Assembly: GCA_016711485.1 (NCBI GenBank)
Contig: JADJSX010000023.1
Span: forward strand, 1,126,001 to 1,190,000
Source: Leptospiraceae bacterium
GTDB taxonomy: Bacteria; Spirochaetota; Leptospiria; Leptospirales; Leptospiraceae
Direction: 5' to 3'
Length of the DNA: 64,000 nucleotides
Part shown: one piece after another, positions 16,145-25,182 of the stretch
How positions within the stretch are numbered: position 1 is the stretch's first letter
How the letters are laid out: every line of letters starts with the position of its first letter
Notes under the pieces: model-generated
What the model saw: the letters and a program-made list of their open reading frames with translations, nothing else
Told to the model about the DNA's origin: nothing
Databases searched by the model: none
Translations under genes and position numbers: made by a program

Positions 16145-16371
16145 ATACAGTATTTATATTTTTGATTCGGATTTATAAAAAATGCATTTCCCCTTTACTG
16201 CCCGGAGCATGTAGGTTCCATCCAAGCTGTTCTGAATACGCTATTCAAGCGTTTCAAGAATATGGCTTTTTTAAAGCATTCTACTTATCCGTGCACAGAA
16301 TTTCCAGATGTAATCCGATGTCAGACGGATATTTCGATCCAGTACCACCAAACGAACAAAAAAAATCATAG
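16141..16371 (+). CDS. yidD: Membrane protein insertion efficiency factor YidD
   Basis: Small inner-membrane-associated helper of YidC-dependent insertion (76 residues). The family signature is complete: IRIYKKCISPLLPGACRFHP and SCSEYAIQAFQEYG, then RISRCNPMSDGYFDPVP with the conserved cysteines. The ATG overlaps the rnpA stop by 4 bases, and yidC follows after 11 bases. Confidence 0.96.
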   Translation: MNTVFIFLIRIYKKCISPLLPGACRFHPSCSEYAIQAFQEYGFFKAFYLSVHRISRCNPMSDGYFDPVPPNEQKKS

Positions 16372-16382
16372 AGGCATATTGA

Positions 16383-18275
16383 ATGGAAGAAAGACAAGGT
16401 AGATTATTACTCGCAATTGTACTTAGCTTAGGAGTTTGGATGGGAGTTAACTACTTCTTATTCCCTCCTGTCCCACCGAAAAAAACGCCGACGGCAGATG
16501 TTGCAAAAGACGCAAAAACTGCGGAAACTGCAAAAGAGGCGAAAGAAGTAAAAACAACTCCCGTCAAAAAAGAAAATCAAACTTTTACTAAACCCACTGA
16601 AGTGAAAGAAATTGATCCTAAAGACATAAAGAAATTTTATATTGTTACTTCTTCTTTTCTTGCACAATTCAGTTCACTCGGTGGAAGGATTGAACGTTTT
16701 TATGTAAAAAATTATCCGGATTTAGAAGGCAACGAAGTGATGATCATTAAAAATGAAAATGACTCTGTAACTTTTAACGAACAAAAATACAAAGCAATTG
16801 AAATCACTAGATCCCACGGATTTGACTTTAATATTACGGGAGCAAAAGAAGAAATAGCCGCTCCACTCTTTAATCATATTAATTTTAGTGTCAATTACGA
16901 TGAAGTAAAACAGGTTTTGACTTTTGAGGCAATTTCTCCTGATAAAACCTATTCCTTAAAAAAGGAATATTCCTTCTTTCAATCTGAAAATTATTTTAAA
17001 TACAATATGACTCTTACAAACTTGACAAAAGATAAATTGGCATTAGCCACTGCTGATTCTCCTATTTTTCTAAAGTCGTTTGGAAGTTTAGGTCCTGTGA
17101 AGGGCCCGGTTATTCCTGATAAAGACCAAGTTCATTACTATCGATTTTTCTATTTGGATGGATCTTTTAATGATAATTTAGATGGAGTTAGCACGGAAGG
17201 ATTTGGCTCTAAGGTAAAATCCTTTTTTGGATTCGGGGATGCTTCTACGAGTGCGAAAGATCCTAATTTTGATTTAGTGTTAAAAAAATCCGAGCCACTC
17301 GACTTTTTTGGAAGTGGGAGTCGTTATTTTATCGCAGTATTGAATCCACTTTCAGGAACTAAACCTTCTGGTGTTCTTCTGGACAATCGGAAAGGAAATG
17401 TGACTGGACCTGCGGCGGTTTACGACAATATTAGCCTTGACCCGTCTGGATCAATTAACTTTGACTTTGCGGCTTACGTTGGTATCCGCGAGTTAGATGG
17501 AATGTCTTTTCGGGATAAAGCGATTGATCCCAAAGAAACTAAAACTACTCCATTTGCTGGTCTCAGTGAAAAGTTGGACAAGTCTTTTAATCAAGGGATA
17601 ACAACTCCTTTCCGCCATGGTATTGTTTGGATTCTCAAGAAGTTACACGTCGTAATCCCTAATTACGGTTGGTGTATTATTATTTTCGGAATTTTGTTTA
17701 AGGCGATATTTTATCCCTTAAATCAGAAACAAGCCGAAAGTATGAAAAAAATGCAAGAGTTGAGTCCTCAAATTAAAGTGATCAACGAAAAATATGAAAA
17801 AGACCCAGCTGTCAAACAACAGAAGATAATGGAACTCTACAAAAAAAATGGAACGAATCCAATGGGTGGATGTCTTCCGATGCTTGTTCAAATTCCAATT
17901 TTCATCGCTCTTTATACGGCGTTTAGTGATACTATTGATCTTTGGAATTCTCCGTTTCTATGGGTAACAGATTTAAGTGAGCCAGATACTATTTGGACTA
18001 CTCCTGCATTATTAGGAGCAAGTGGGATTGCGCTTAACGTTCTTCCTTTGATTATGGTAGGGACTCAAGTTGTGCAAACTCAAATGACTTCGGTTACGAC
18101 TGACCCAAATCAAAAAACTATGATGTATCTAATGCCTCTAATTATGCTGTATTTTTTCTGGACAATGCCATCTGGAGTTACACTTTACTGGACCATTCAA
18201 AACGTATTGTCAATTGTACAACAAACTGTTACCAACAAATTTGGTAAAAAGAATAAATTAAAAACGCAATCATAA
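16383..18275 (+). CDS. yidC: Membrane protein insertase YidC
   Basis: Inserts and folds inner-membrane proteins, alone or with SecYEG. The 630-residue product has the Gram-negative layout: an N-terminal helix (LLLAIVLSLGVWMGVNYFLF), a Lys/Thr-rich linker, and a large periplasmic beta domain (about 70-390). The conserved 60KD core follows, with YGWCIIIFGILFKAIFYPLN, the cytoplasmic hairpin NQKQAESMKKMQEL, GCLPMLVQIPIFIALYTAF and MPSGVTLYWTIQNVLSI. It starts at ATG 16383. Confidence 0.97.
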   Translation: MEERQGRLLLAIVLSLGVWMGVNYFLFPPVPPKKTPTADVAKDAKTAETAKEAKEVKTTPVKKENQTFTKPTEVKEIDPKDIKKFYIVTSSFLAQFSSLGGRIERFYVKNYPDLEGNEVMIIKNENDSVTFNEQKYKAIEITRSHGFDFNITGAKEEIAAPLFNHINFSVNYDEVKQVLTFEAISPDKTYSLKKEYSFFQSENYFKYNMTLTNLTKDKLALATADSPIFLKSFGSLGPVKGPVIPDKDQVHYYRFFYLDGSFNDNLDGVSTEGFGSKVKSFFGFGDASTSAKDPNFDLVLKKSEPLDFFGSGSRYFIAVLNPLSGTKPSGVLLDNRKGNVTGPAAVYDNISLDPSGSINFDFAAYVGIRELDGMSFRDKAIDPKETKTTPFAGLSEKLDKSFNQGITTPFRHGIVWILKKLHVVIPNYGWCIIIFGILFKAIFYPLNQKQAESMKKMQELSPQIKVINEKYEKDPAVKQQKIMELYKKNGTNPMGGCLPMLVQIPIFIALYTAFSDTIDLWNSPFLWVTDLSEPDTIWTTPALLGASGIALNVLPLIMVGTQVVQTQMTSVTTDPNQKTMMYLMPLIMLYFFWTMPSGVTLYWTIQNVLSIVQQTVTNKFGKKNKLKTQS

Positions 18276-18284
18276 GGAGTTTCT

Positions 18285-18995
18285 ATGTTAGGATATATTT
18301 TTGAAGCAGAAGCAAAATCAAAATCAGAAGCAGAGGAGATAACACTAAATACTCTAAGGCTTACCGATGGGGATTTAAGGTTTGAAACAGTTGACCCAGG
18401 AAAAAGCGGCTTTTTGGGGTTAACCTCAAAAAAACCAGCAATAGTTAGGGCATATGTTTCCTCTAAAGATTTACCAGCAGAAAAAATCATTCATGGAATT
18501 GTTATTACAATTCTTAAGAAAATGGGAATTGATGCGGAAGTAGTAGGAATGGGTGATGTAGATGGAAAAATCTACATCGAATTAGGAAGTGCAGAGTCTG
18601 GAATTTTAATTGGTAAACGTGGGGCTACTCTTGATTCTCTACAATTCATACTCAATCTTATGGTAGATCAAAAAGTTAGACACGGAAGAAAAATTATATT
18701 AGACATTGAATCTTATCGCGATAAGAGGGAAATGTCCCTTATCCGCTTGAGTCGCTCTATTGCCTCTGGCGTTGCAAAAACTGGACGTTCTAGACTTCTC
18801 GAACCAATGAATCCTTACGAACGCCGGATTATCCATATGGCATTACAAAAAGACGAAAAAGTATTTACCAGAAGTGAGGGAAACGGAACTTACAAAAGAG
18901 TTCGCGTTATTTCTTCTAAAGACAGACATAAATACAAAGACCTAGAAAATAAAAATCCAGATTTACCGGATGATGACGATAGTTTAGACGCTTAG
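18285..18995 (+). CDS. jag: RNA-binding protein Jag/KhpB
   Basis: Cytoplasmic RNA-binding protein of 236 residues. The N-terminal Jag_N domain shows FEAEAKSKSEAEEITL and DPGKSGFLGLTSKKPA. A KH domain follows with the GxxG loop in GILIGKRGATLDSLQFILN. The R3H-type end is MNPYERRIIHMALQ. It has AAGGAG before ATG 18285 and overlaps the mnmE start by one base. Known homologues bind many RNAs and affect cell-envelope growth. Confidence 0.93.
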   Translation: MLGYIFEAEAKSKSEAEEITLNTLRLTDGDLRFETVDPGKSGFLGLTSKKPAIVRAYVSSKDLPAEKIIHGIVITILKKMGIDAEVVGMGDVDGKIYIELGSAESGILIGKRGATLDSLQFILNLMVDQKVRHGRKIILDIESYRDKREMSLIRLSRSIASGVAKTGRSRLLEPMNPYERRIIHMALQKDEKVFTRSEGNGTYKRVRVISSKDRHKYKDLENKNPDLPDDDDSLDA

Positions 18996-20374
18996 TGAAT
19001 GAGACAATTGCCGCCATATCTACGGGAAATATTCCGAGTGCAATAGGTATTATCCGTCTTTCCGGAGAGAACACACTTTCGATTTGTTCGAAAATTCTCT
19101 TCGGGAAAGGAGAGTTTTTTAAGCAGGAATATATTTCCGAAAATTCTAGAAAAGCCATTTATTGCGATTTGGTAGATGGAAATAATAGACTAGACCAAAT
19201 TGTATTTGTATTTTTTAAAAATCCCAATTCTTACACAGGCGAAGACCTCGCCGAATTTTCCCTTCATGGAAATCCAATTCTATTAAAAAAAGCTCTCCAA
19301 CTCATTTTTAGAGAAGGGGCAAGACCTGCAAGAGAAGGTGAGTTTACCAAACGAGCATTCCTAAACGGCAAATTAGACTTAACCGCAGCAGAAGCTATTG
19401 GACGACTCATCTCGGCTCGATCTAATTTTGAATTAGAACTTGCCCAAAAAAATGTATTTGGTGAAATTCACCGGCTAAGTTCTCGTGTGCGAAGTGATCT
19501 AATTAGCCTAAAAGCAGAATGTGAAGCTGAAATTGATTTTTCTACCGAAGATTTAACCTATGAATCGAAAGAACAAAGAAAAAATCGAATGGTAACATTA
19601 CATGAACTTTGTAAGAAAGTTTTACGAAATGCAAAACGAGCAGAAAGTTTTATTGAACAAAATAAAATTGTAATTTATGGGGAGCCAAATACTGGTAAGT
19701 CTAGTTTACTCAATAGCCTCATAGGTCGTGAAAGAGCAATTGTGTCTAACGTCCCAGGCACAACTAGGGATTTTCTTTCAGAGAGTTTTTCTCTGGGTGG
19801 CATTCCACTTCAACTTATTGATACGGCGGGAGTTCGAGATACGGAAGATCATATTGAAAAAATGGGAATCGAAAGAAGTCAAAATGAATTTGCCAATGCA
19901 AATCTTAGATTGTTCGTGATCGATGTTTCGACTTCCATTGATGTAGAGAAATTTGCGCAAATTCATAAATTAAAAATGCAAAATTCAATTATTGTAGCGA
20001 ATAAAATTGATATCGAACACAATTCGTGGAAAATAAATAAAGAACTATTTAGAACTCTTGGAATTTCTCTTTGTGAAGTCTCTTGTAAAACAAAACAAGG
20101 ACTAGAAGAACTTTTAAATTCAATCCAGACTCATTTAATCCATATAGACAAATCAGACGACTTTGTACTTTTGGAAGAAAGGAACGAGTATTATTTTAAA
20201 AAAATCCAGGAACATTTAGAAATAGCGATAAATCTGATGGAGACAGAAGCTCCTGCAGAAATCTATATCAAAGAGATAGATTACGCTTTGGAAAATGTAG
20301 GTTTGATAAATGGAAAAGTGGGAACAGAAGAAATACTCGGAAGAATTTTTAGTAAGTTTTGTGTAGGGAAGTAA
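18995..20374 (+). CDS. mnmE: tRNA modification GTPase MnmE
   Basis: With MnmG it makes the cmnm5 modification at the wobble uridine of tRNAs. The 459-residue product has the tetrahydrofolate-binding N-domain, then the inserted G domain with G1 GEPNTGKSSLLN, G2 GTTRD, G3 DTAG and G4 NKID. The C-terminus FCVGK carries the catalytic cysteine. It starts at GTG 18995, whose first base is the last base of the jag stop codon. Confidence 0.96.
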   Translation: MNETIAAISTGNIPSAIGIIRLSGENTLSICSKILFGKGEFFKQEYISENSRKAIYCDLVDGNNRLDQIVFVFFKNPNSYTGEDLAEFSLHGNPILLKKALQLIFREGARPAREGEFTKRAFLNGKLDLTAAEAIGRLISARSNFELELAQKNVFGEIHRLSSRVRSDLISLKAECEAEIDFSTEDLTYESKEQRKNRMVTLHELCKKVLRNAKRAESFIEQNKIVIYGEPNTGKSSLLNSLIGRERAIVSNVPGTTRDFLSESFSLGGIPLQLIDTAGVRDTEDHIEKMGIERSQNEFANANLRLFVIDVSTSIDVEKFAQIHKLKMQNSIIVANKIDIEHNSWKINKELFRTLGISLCEVSCKTKQGLEELLNSIQTHLIHIDKSDDFVLLEERNEYYFKKIQEHLEIAINLMETEAPAEIYIKEIDYALENVGLINGKVGTEEILGRIFSKFCVGK

Positions 20375-20582
20375 AATAGAAATGGGGGATTGTGTAAAAG
20401 CTTAGCGAAAGAGTTACAGAGAAATGCGGTTTAATTGGATTAAACTCAATGTCATCCCCTTGGGGTCAAGACATAACGCTCAAAAATCTTTGTATTTACA
20501 CATTCCCCGCCGACAGGCGCGGCTTCGCCTAGTAAGTATTTGAATTAATTGAAAGTGAGATTCAAAATATAAGGAAACTAAG

Positions 20583-21935
20583 ATGGAAGAAGATTATAAG
20601 CAAAAAGCTTTAGCATATCATAGAGCGCATCCGCGCGGCAAAACAGGAATTGTCTCAACGAAACCTACAGAGGACGCTATTGACTTAGCACTTGCTTATT
20701 CTCCCGGGGTGGCTTACCCTTGTTTAGAAATCGAGAGAGATCCCGATCTTGCATATGAATACACGAATCGTGGGAATCTACTCGGTATTATCTCCAATGG
20801 AACGTCCATACTTGGATTGGGTGATATTGGGGCTATTGCTGGTAAACCGGTGATGGAAGGGAAATCAGTTCTATTTAAAAATTTTGCAGGGATTGATGTA
20901 TTTGATATTGAATTAAATACAAAAGACCCAGATGAATTTATTCGTGCAGTAAAAATGATGGAGCCAACATTCGGTGGAATAAATCTAGAAGACATAAAAG
21001 CTCCTGAATGTTTTTATATCGAAGAAAAATTAATTGAGATTATGGATATTCCTGTTTTTCATGATGACCAACATGGAACTGCAATTATCACATGCGCGGC
21101 TGTTAGCAACTACTTGTTGTTAGCCAATAAAAAAGCGCAGGACGTAGTAATTGTAATTAATGGAGCAGGGGCAGCGGCAGTCGCCATTGCAAAGCTTATA
21201 ATTCACCTTGGGATTGATAAAGAAAAAATATTCCTTGTTGATTCAAAGGGAGTAATTTCTAAAAAGCGAAATGATCTTAATTCTATGAAATTAGAATTTG
21301 TAAGAGATACAAACGCCGAGACTCTTTCGGATATAATGAAAGATGCTGATATATTTATCGGAGTTTCTAAAAAAGATCAAGTGACTAAACAAATGGTAAA
21401 GTCAATGGCAAAAGATCCATTGATCTTAGCAATGGCAAACCCTGATCCTGAGATATCTTATCCTGAAGCTATTTCTGTTCGCTCTGACTTAATTATGGGA
21501 ACAGGTAGAAGTGATTTTCCAAACCAAGTTAATAATCTTCTCGGATTCCCTTATATTTTTCGAGGTGCATTAGATATGCGGGCAAGACGTATTACCCTCG
21601 AAATGAAACTTGCAGCAGTTTATTCACTAGCTGAACTTGCAAGACAAGAAGTACCTGAATATGTTTCTGCAAAATATGCCGGTGAAAAATTCCAATTTGG
21701 TAAGAATTACATTATTCCTAAACCTTTTGACCCTAGAGTTTACTATCGCGTATCCACAGCAGTTGCAGAAGCCGCTCATAATAGCGGAGTAGCTAGGATT
21801 GCATTTCCAGGAAAGGATGCGTATAAAATTCATTTAGATAAATATATGCCAATCAAAGTTAAAAACTCAGGAAATTTTAATCATAATGGGTTGAGTGAAA
21901 AACAAATTCTTGAAACAGTTCCTTTAATGAATTAG
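20583..21935 (+). CDS. NADP-dependent malic enzyme (short form)
   Basis: Oxidatively decarboxylates malate to pyruvate with NADP+. The 450-residue protein has the bacterial short-type layout: TGIVSTKPTEDAIDLALAYS with SPGVAYPC, ISNGTSILGLGDIGA, the metal-binding DDQHGTA, the Rossmann loop INGAGAAAVAIAKL and LILAMANPDPEISYPEA. The phosphotransacetylase-like domain found in E. coli MaeB is absent. AAGGAA lies upstream of the ATG. It probably links the TCA cycle with lipid synthesis or gluconeogenesis in a fatty-acid-using spirochaete. Confidence 0.9.
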   Translation: MEEDYKQKALAYHRAHPRGKTGIVSTKPTEDAIDLALAYSPGVAYPCLEIERDPDLAYEYTNRGNLLGIISNGTSILGLGDIGAIAGKPVMEGKSVLFKNFAGIDVFDIELNTKDPDEFIRAVKMMEPTFGGINLEDIKAPECFYIEEKLIEIMDIPVFHDDQHGTAIITCAAVSNYLLLANKKAQDVVIVINGAGAAAVAIAKLIIHLGIDKEKIFLVDSKGVISKKRNDLNSMKLEFVRDTNAETLSDIMKDADIFIGVSKKDQVTKQMVKSMAKDPLILAMANPDPEISYPEAISVRSDLIMGTGRSDFPNQVNNLLGFPYIFRGALDMRARRITLEMKLAAVYSLAELARQEVPEYVSAKYAGEKFQFGKNYIIPKPFDPRVYYRVSTAVAEAAHNSGVARIAFPGKDAYKIHLDKYMPIKVKNSGNFNHNGLSEKQILETVPLMN

Positions 21936-21942
21936 AATTTCT

Positions 21943-22215
21943 ATGCCGATTACCGAAGAAGAAACAGAAGTCAGCACTCGGATCGATAACATTTACGATC
22001 ACAAAGTCATTCTATTTAATGATGATGTGAACCCGTTTGATCATGTCGAAGAGTGTTTAATGAAAATTTGTTTTAAATCAAAAAATGATGCCAAACGAAT
22101 TGCTCTCGAAGCGCATAATAAAGGTAAGGCGATTTGTTATGACGGGAGTATAGAAGCATGTGAAACTGTCGCTGCAAAAATGGGAGAAGAGGGGTTAACC
22201 GTAAGTGTTGTGTAA
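21943..22215 (+). CDS. clpS: ClpS adaptor of the ClpAP protease
   Basis: Adaptor that delivers N-end-rule substrates to ClpA. In 90 residues it shows the ClpS core KVILFNDDVNPFDHVEECLM, with the NDD and pocket residues that grip the N-terminal residue, then AKRIALEAHNKGKAICYDGS and EACETVAAKMGEEGLTV. It starts 7 bases after the malic enzyme stop. No clpA follows here, unlike in many genomes; it must lie elsewhere. Confidence 0.92.
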   Translation: MPITEEETEVSTRIDNIYDHKVILFNDDVNPFDHVEECLMKICFKSKNDAKRIALEAHNKGKAICYDGSIEACETVAAKMGEEGLTVSVV

Positions 22216-22726
22216 GGAAAAGAATCACAATCCTGCAAACGATCCCTGCTCTTTCGCTCACGTCTTACAGATGACAGCGTAAGCCCATTAGCTTTAGCGT
22301 CGATCGGCCGCTCGAATATCTATCGCATCGTCGTTGTCGGATTTTCTTTTTCCTACTCAGCTTTGTCATAAAATAGTCCGTTCATAATAACGTTACATTA
22401 ACCTTTGGATAACCTCGTATCTAAAACGAATCTAAAAGCCACGTAGAACGACTCTTCGAGCCAAATTTGGCTCGAAGAGTCGTTCTAGAGTAGACGAAGA
22501 GCAGTTCTAGTTAAAAAGGCTTTATGAGGTTAATAGGGTGTTGGTAGGGAGTAAAATGCGAGTTGTATATCCTTCACCCGTTCTAGAGAAAGTAATTTTC
22601 CATTTTGCAAAAAATAGCGATAGCAGCGATAACGTGTGGCTCAAGCCTATTCTCGCTTGGTGGCTCGAAGATCAGTGAGCGAATAATGTTGTTTTGTTTT
22701 AATTTAACTATCTCAAATAAAAAATC
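22216..22726. other. Gene-free spacer with a 44-bp perfect palindrome
   Basis: No gene is visible in these 511 bases. The stretch is more G+C-rich than its surroundings near 22260-22330. It holds a perfect 44-bp palindrome at 22444-22487 and a TAGCGATAGCAGCGAT motif near 22606. The spacer separates the plus-strand housekeeping cluster from the minus-strand toxin/immunity locus. Confidence 0.6.
22444..22487. repeat. Perfect 44-bp palindrome
   Basis: The left half TAGAACGACTCTTCGAGCC continues to AAA at the centre, and the right half is its exact complement, so all 22 pairs match with no loop. Extruded as RNA or DNA it would be a very stable hairpin. There is no T-tract after it on either strand. 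Like the 28-bp palindrome at 7286 it begins TAGA and ends TCTA. Confidence 0.9.
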
Positions 22727-23215
22727 CTAAGCTACTTTTACTTTTTGTGGTCTGTAAAGAACTTCCAGATTTTTATCTGCTTCAACTGATTTGTTTTTAC
22801 GACCTGCATAATGATCGTTCAATCTTTTTTGAATACCATCCGGTGTCCAAACGGCTACTCTTTCTAAGCCTCTGCATTCTTCTTTGGATGCAGGGCGACG
22901 AACACCTTTTTCGACGATAAAAAACTTGTCAGGATTTAGTGCATCCTGTATAAATTGCGGTGGTAGGTTTAGGAGTGAATCGTCTAATGGAAGTTTACCC
23001 ACTTTTAGCCAAAGGCCCTTTGTTAACGCATAGTCATTGACTCCTGTAATAAAAAGAATAGGCTTAGAAATAATTTTTTGTAGGTCTTCTACATCTGTTT
23101 TTGTTCGAAAATCATAAAAGGCAAATTTTGTTTTCAAAATCCTGGCATAAGTAAAGTAGCCGCCTTCAAGTGGAACTTTCACAATCGCACCCACAGTTCT
23201 TTGTTGCCTTTTCAT
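22727..23215 (-). CDS. Imm26-like immunity protein
   Basis: The 162-residue product resembles immunity protein family 26 by pattern: MKRQQRTVGAIVKVPLEGG, then YFTYARILKTKFAFYDFRT. Such proteins bind and block the toxin encoded by the preceding gene. The start is fixed by two facts: GGGAG lies 5 bases before the ATG at 23215, and this ATG overlaps the stop of the toxin frame (ATGA). It is intact although the toxin gene upstream is split by an insertion sequence. It would protect kin against the same toxin; the family call is from memory of the motif, not from a search. Confidence 0.7.
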   Translation of the reverse strand: MKRQQRTVGAIVKVPLEGGYFTYARILKTKFAFYDFRTKTDVEDLQKIISKPILFITGVNDYALTKGLWLKVGKLPLDDSLLNLPPQFIQDALNPDKFFIVEKGVRRPASKEECRGLERVAVWTPDGIQKRLNDHYAGRKNKSVEADKNLEVLYRPQKVKVA

Positions 23216-23408
23216 TTCTTCTCCCATAACTCGAATAATAAATAAATTGGATAGGAAATCAAGAAAATTATCATCATCTTCCCAAATAATTTTTTAGAAG
23301 CCTCCCTATATTCGTTTCTCTTTTTATTTCTTTTACTGATTCCATTTAAGAAATTCCCAGATTCTCCGCCTTCTGATTGAGCCCCTCCATAATATTCAAT
23401 CAAGTCTG

Positions 23409-24270
23409 TCAATTCCTAAAATAAGTAGACCATTTTTTATAGTAAGCTTCATCTGGAGTTAGGTAATCAATTGTTTGGTGGAGTCTTGATTCATTGTATA
23501 TTTTGATACTTTGTTTAATTGACTTGCGAGCCAATTCCTTAGAAGGAAATTTATCTAATAGAAATTCATCCTTCAAAATTCCATTCACCCTTTCAGCAAC
23601 GGCGTTTTCATAACAGTGATTATCCTCTGTCATGCTTATACGAATATTTTGCGATTTAAGAATATTCACGTAATCATAGCAGCAATACTGCGAACCACGA
23701 TCGGAATGATGATACACTATTTCATGATGCGTTTTAGGTAGCATTTTGAGTGCAATCTCAAGTGCCTTAATTGACTCTTCTACGATCAGGCTTTCTCCAA
23801 TGTTGTAACCGAGTATTTTCTTTGTATTCCTTTCTGTAAGTAACGACAAATATAGATTACCCTCAAGTGTAGATATATATGTAATATCCGAAACTATAAT
23901 GAATCCCGGAAAATTGGTAGGCAAATCTTTTATTTCATTTCTATAGATTGGAAATTTATGACGGGAATTTGTAGTTTTTATTGATCGCTTTTTCTTTTTG
24001 ATGGCTAATCCATATTCGTTCATAAGCGAAAAGAGCCAATCCCTGCCTATCTTAAATGAGAGTTTCTTATCCATCTCCTTTTTAATTTGATAGTTCCTGT
24101 TTTGGCTTTTAGTTTGCGTATTTTCAACACTTCTTTGATTACTATTGCTTTTTTCTCTTCTTCTTTTATTAGCCTCTTTTTGCCTTTATAATAATTTGCT
24201 CTACTATGTCCTAGATAGTGACTACAGCGTCTAAATGATATTAGCCGCTTAGTCCTTGCTCGCTCTAAAG
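23409..24270 (-). pseudogene. IS3-family transposase OrfB, frameshifted
   Basis: The N-terminal part lies in one frame (RLISFRRCSHYLGHSRANYY, then EEEKKAIVIKEVLKIRKLKA). The catalytic core from about 24074 lies in another, which is also the orfA frame. The switch occurs in the A-run of TTAAAAAGGAGATGG. The core has a full DDE set: SDITYIS, YHHSDRGSQY and CYENAVAERVNG. An A-run indel inside orfB is the simplest explanation and would inactivate it. Confidence 0.8.
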
Positions 24271-24272
24271 TT

Positions 24273-24653
24273 TTACTGAAAAGTTTTTTTTACGTCCGTA
24301 TTGTAATGCTCATCCACAACTTCTATCAAAGTCTCATATACTTGATTTTTCATTACTGAATCTGCTAATGCTATCTTCAACTTCTTGATCTCTTCTTTCA
24401 ACTTTTTTCGTTCTTCTACTTCATTCGGCATCTGTATCACCACCTTTCTTGCTAAATCACTTTTCGTTCCCCATTTCTTCAACCACTTTCTCACAGTCGA
24501 TGAGCCTGAAATGTCGTAAAACTTTCTAGCTCCTTCCATCGTAAACTTTCCTTGCCTGATTTCTTCTACCACTTTTTTCTGAAAAGCTTCGCTATATCGA
24601 ATATATGTCGGACTTACTTTTTTTTCCATTTCGTCTCTCCTATATATTGTCAA
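24273..24653 (-). CDS. IS3-family transposase OrfA
   Basis: DNA-binding helix-turn-helix subunit of an IS3-type transposase (126 residues): YSEAFQKKVVEEIRQGKFTM, then FYDISGSSTVRKWLKKWG and a leucine-zipper-like coiled coil (VEERKKLKEEIKKLKIALAD). The 3' end carries a run of eight A's followed by CTT, the kind of slippery stretch used for frameshifting into orfB. Here, however, the downstream frame is not the simple -1 frame. Confidence 0.85.
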   Translation of the reverse strand: MTIYRRDEMEKKVSPTYIRYSEAFQKKVVEEIRQGKFTMEGARKFYDISGSSTVRKWLKKWGTKSDLARKVVIQMPNEVEERKKLKEEIKKLKIALADSVMKNQVYETLIEVVDEHYNTDVKKTFQ

Positions 24654-25182
24654 CTATTTCAGGACAAGACATCCTGCTCTCTTCCCCTAACTGCATCAGC
24701 ATCATAAGATCCAACATCTAAGACCGCTCTGTCAAAACCTTCTTCATTTTTATGGTGAGAACTATCTCTTTTGTTTAAAATCCTATCAGCCAATTCTTCC
24801 TGAGTGAGACTCTCATCATCGACTCCACTTGCTTTTCCGCTATATACCTGTCCCGTTTCCTGATTTGGTTTGATGTATGTGATGTATAGACGTTTGAAGA
24901 ATTTCTTCATGGTTACATAATTTTGCATATTATGATTTATGTAAATATAAATATAGTTGTTTATATTTTATGAATTATCGGAACATATTAATCTAAAACT
25001 AAATACCTTCTAAGTTCAATAATCTCGTGCATGGAAATGGCTAGATAATTTTCTACATTCAAAGAAACTTATCTTTTTTTATTTGAGGATGAACACATTT
25101 TCTATATTATTTCTAAAAATCAATTTCTTGTAAAATTTTTACTACCCTAAAATTCTAGTTTTGTCTAAACTGGAACTAAATT

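Larger units (their letters stand above)
23407..24671 (-). mobile_element. IS3-family element (about 1,265 bp) in the toxin gene
   Basis: Ends are imperfect inverted repeats: minus-strand left end TGTCTTGTCCTGAAATA and, read inward from the other end, TGTCAATTCCTAAAATA. The dinucleotide TC flanks both sides and is present once in the reconstructed target, so the target duplication may be as short as 2 bp. It carries orfA and a disrupted orfB. The element is probably no longer autonomous. Confidence 0.85.
23212..24928 (-). pseudogene. URI/GIY-YIG-like nuclease toxin gene split by IS3
   Basis: Two pieces in one frame flank an insertion sequence. The upstream piece (24928-24672) encodes YITYIKPNQETGQVYSGKAS, then LNKRDSSHHKNEEGF and AVRGREQD. 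The downstream piece (23406-23212) continues LIEYYGGAQSEGGESGN and FLNGISKRNKKR, then a hydrophobic tail. Removing 23407-24671 plus one TC duplicate restores REQDLIEYYGG in frame. The layout QVYSGK, Arg, HH, REQ and late Asn resembles URI-type GIY-YIG toxin domains known from polymorphic toxins. Start codon is uncertain (24928 or 24910). The stop overlaps the immunity gene start. Confidence 0.7.
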
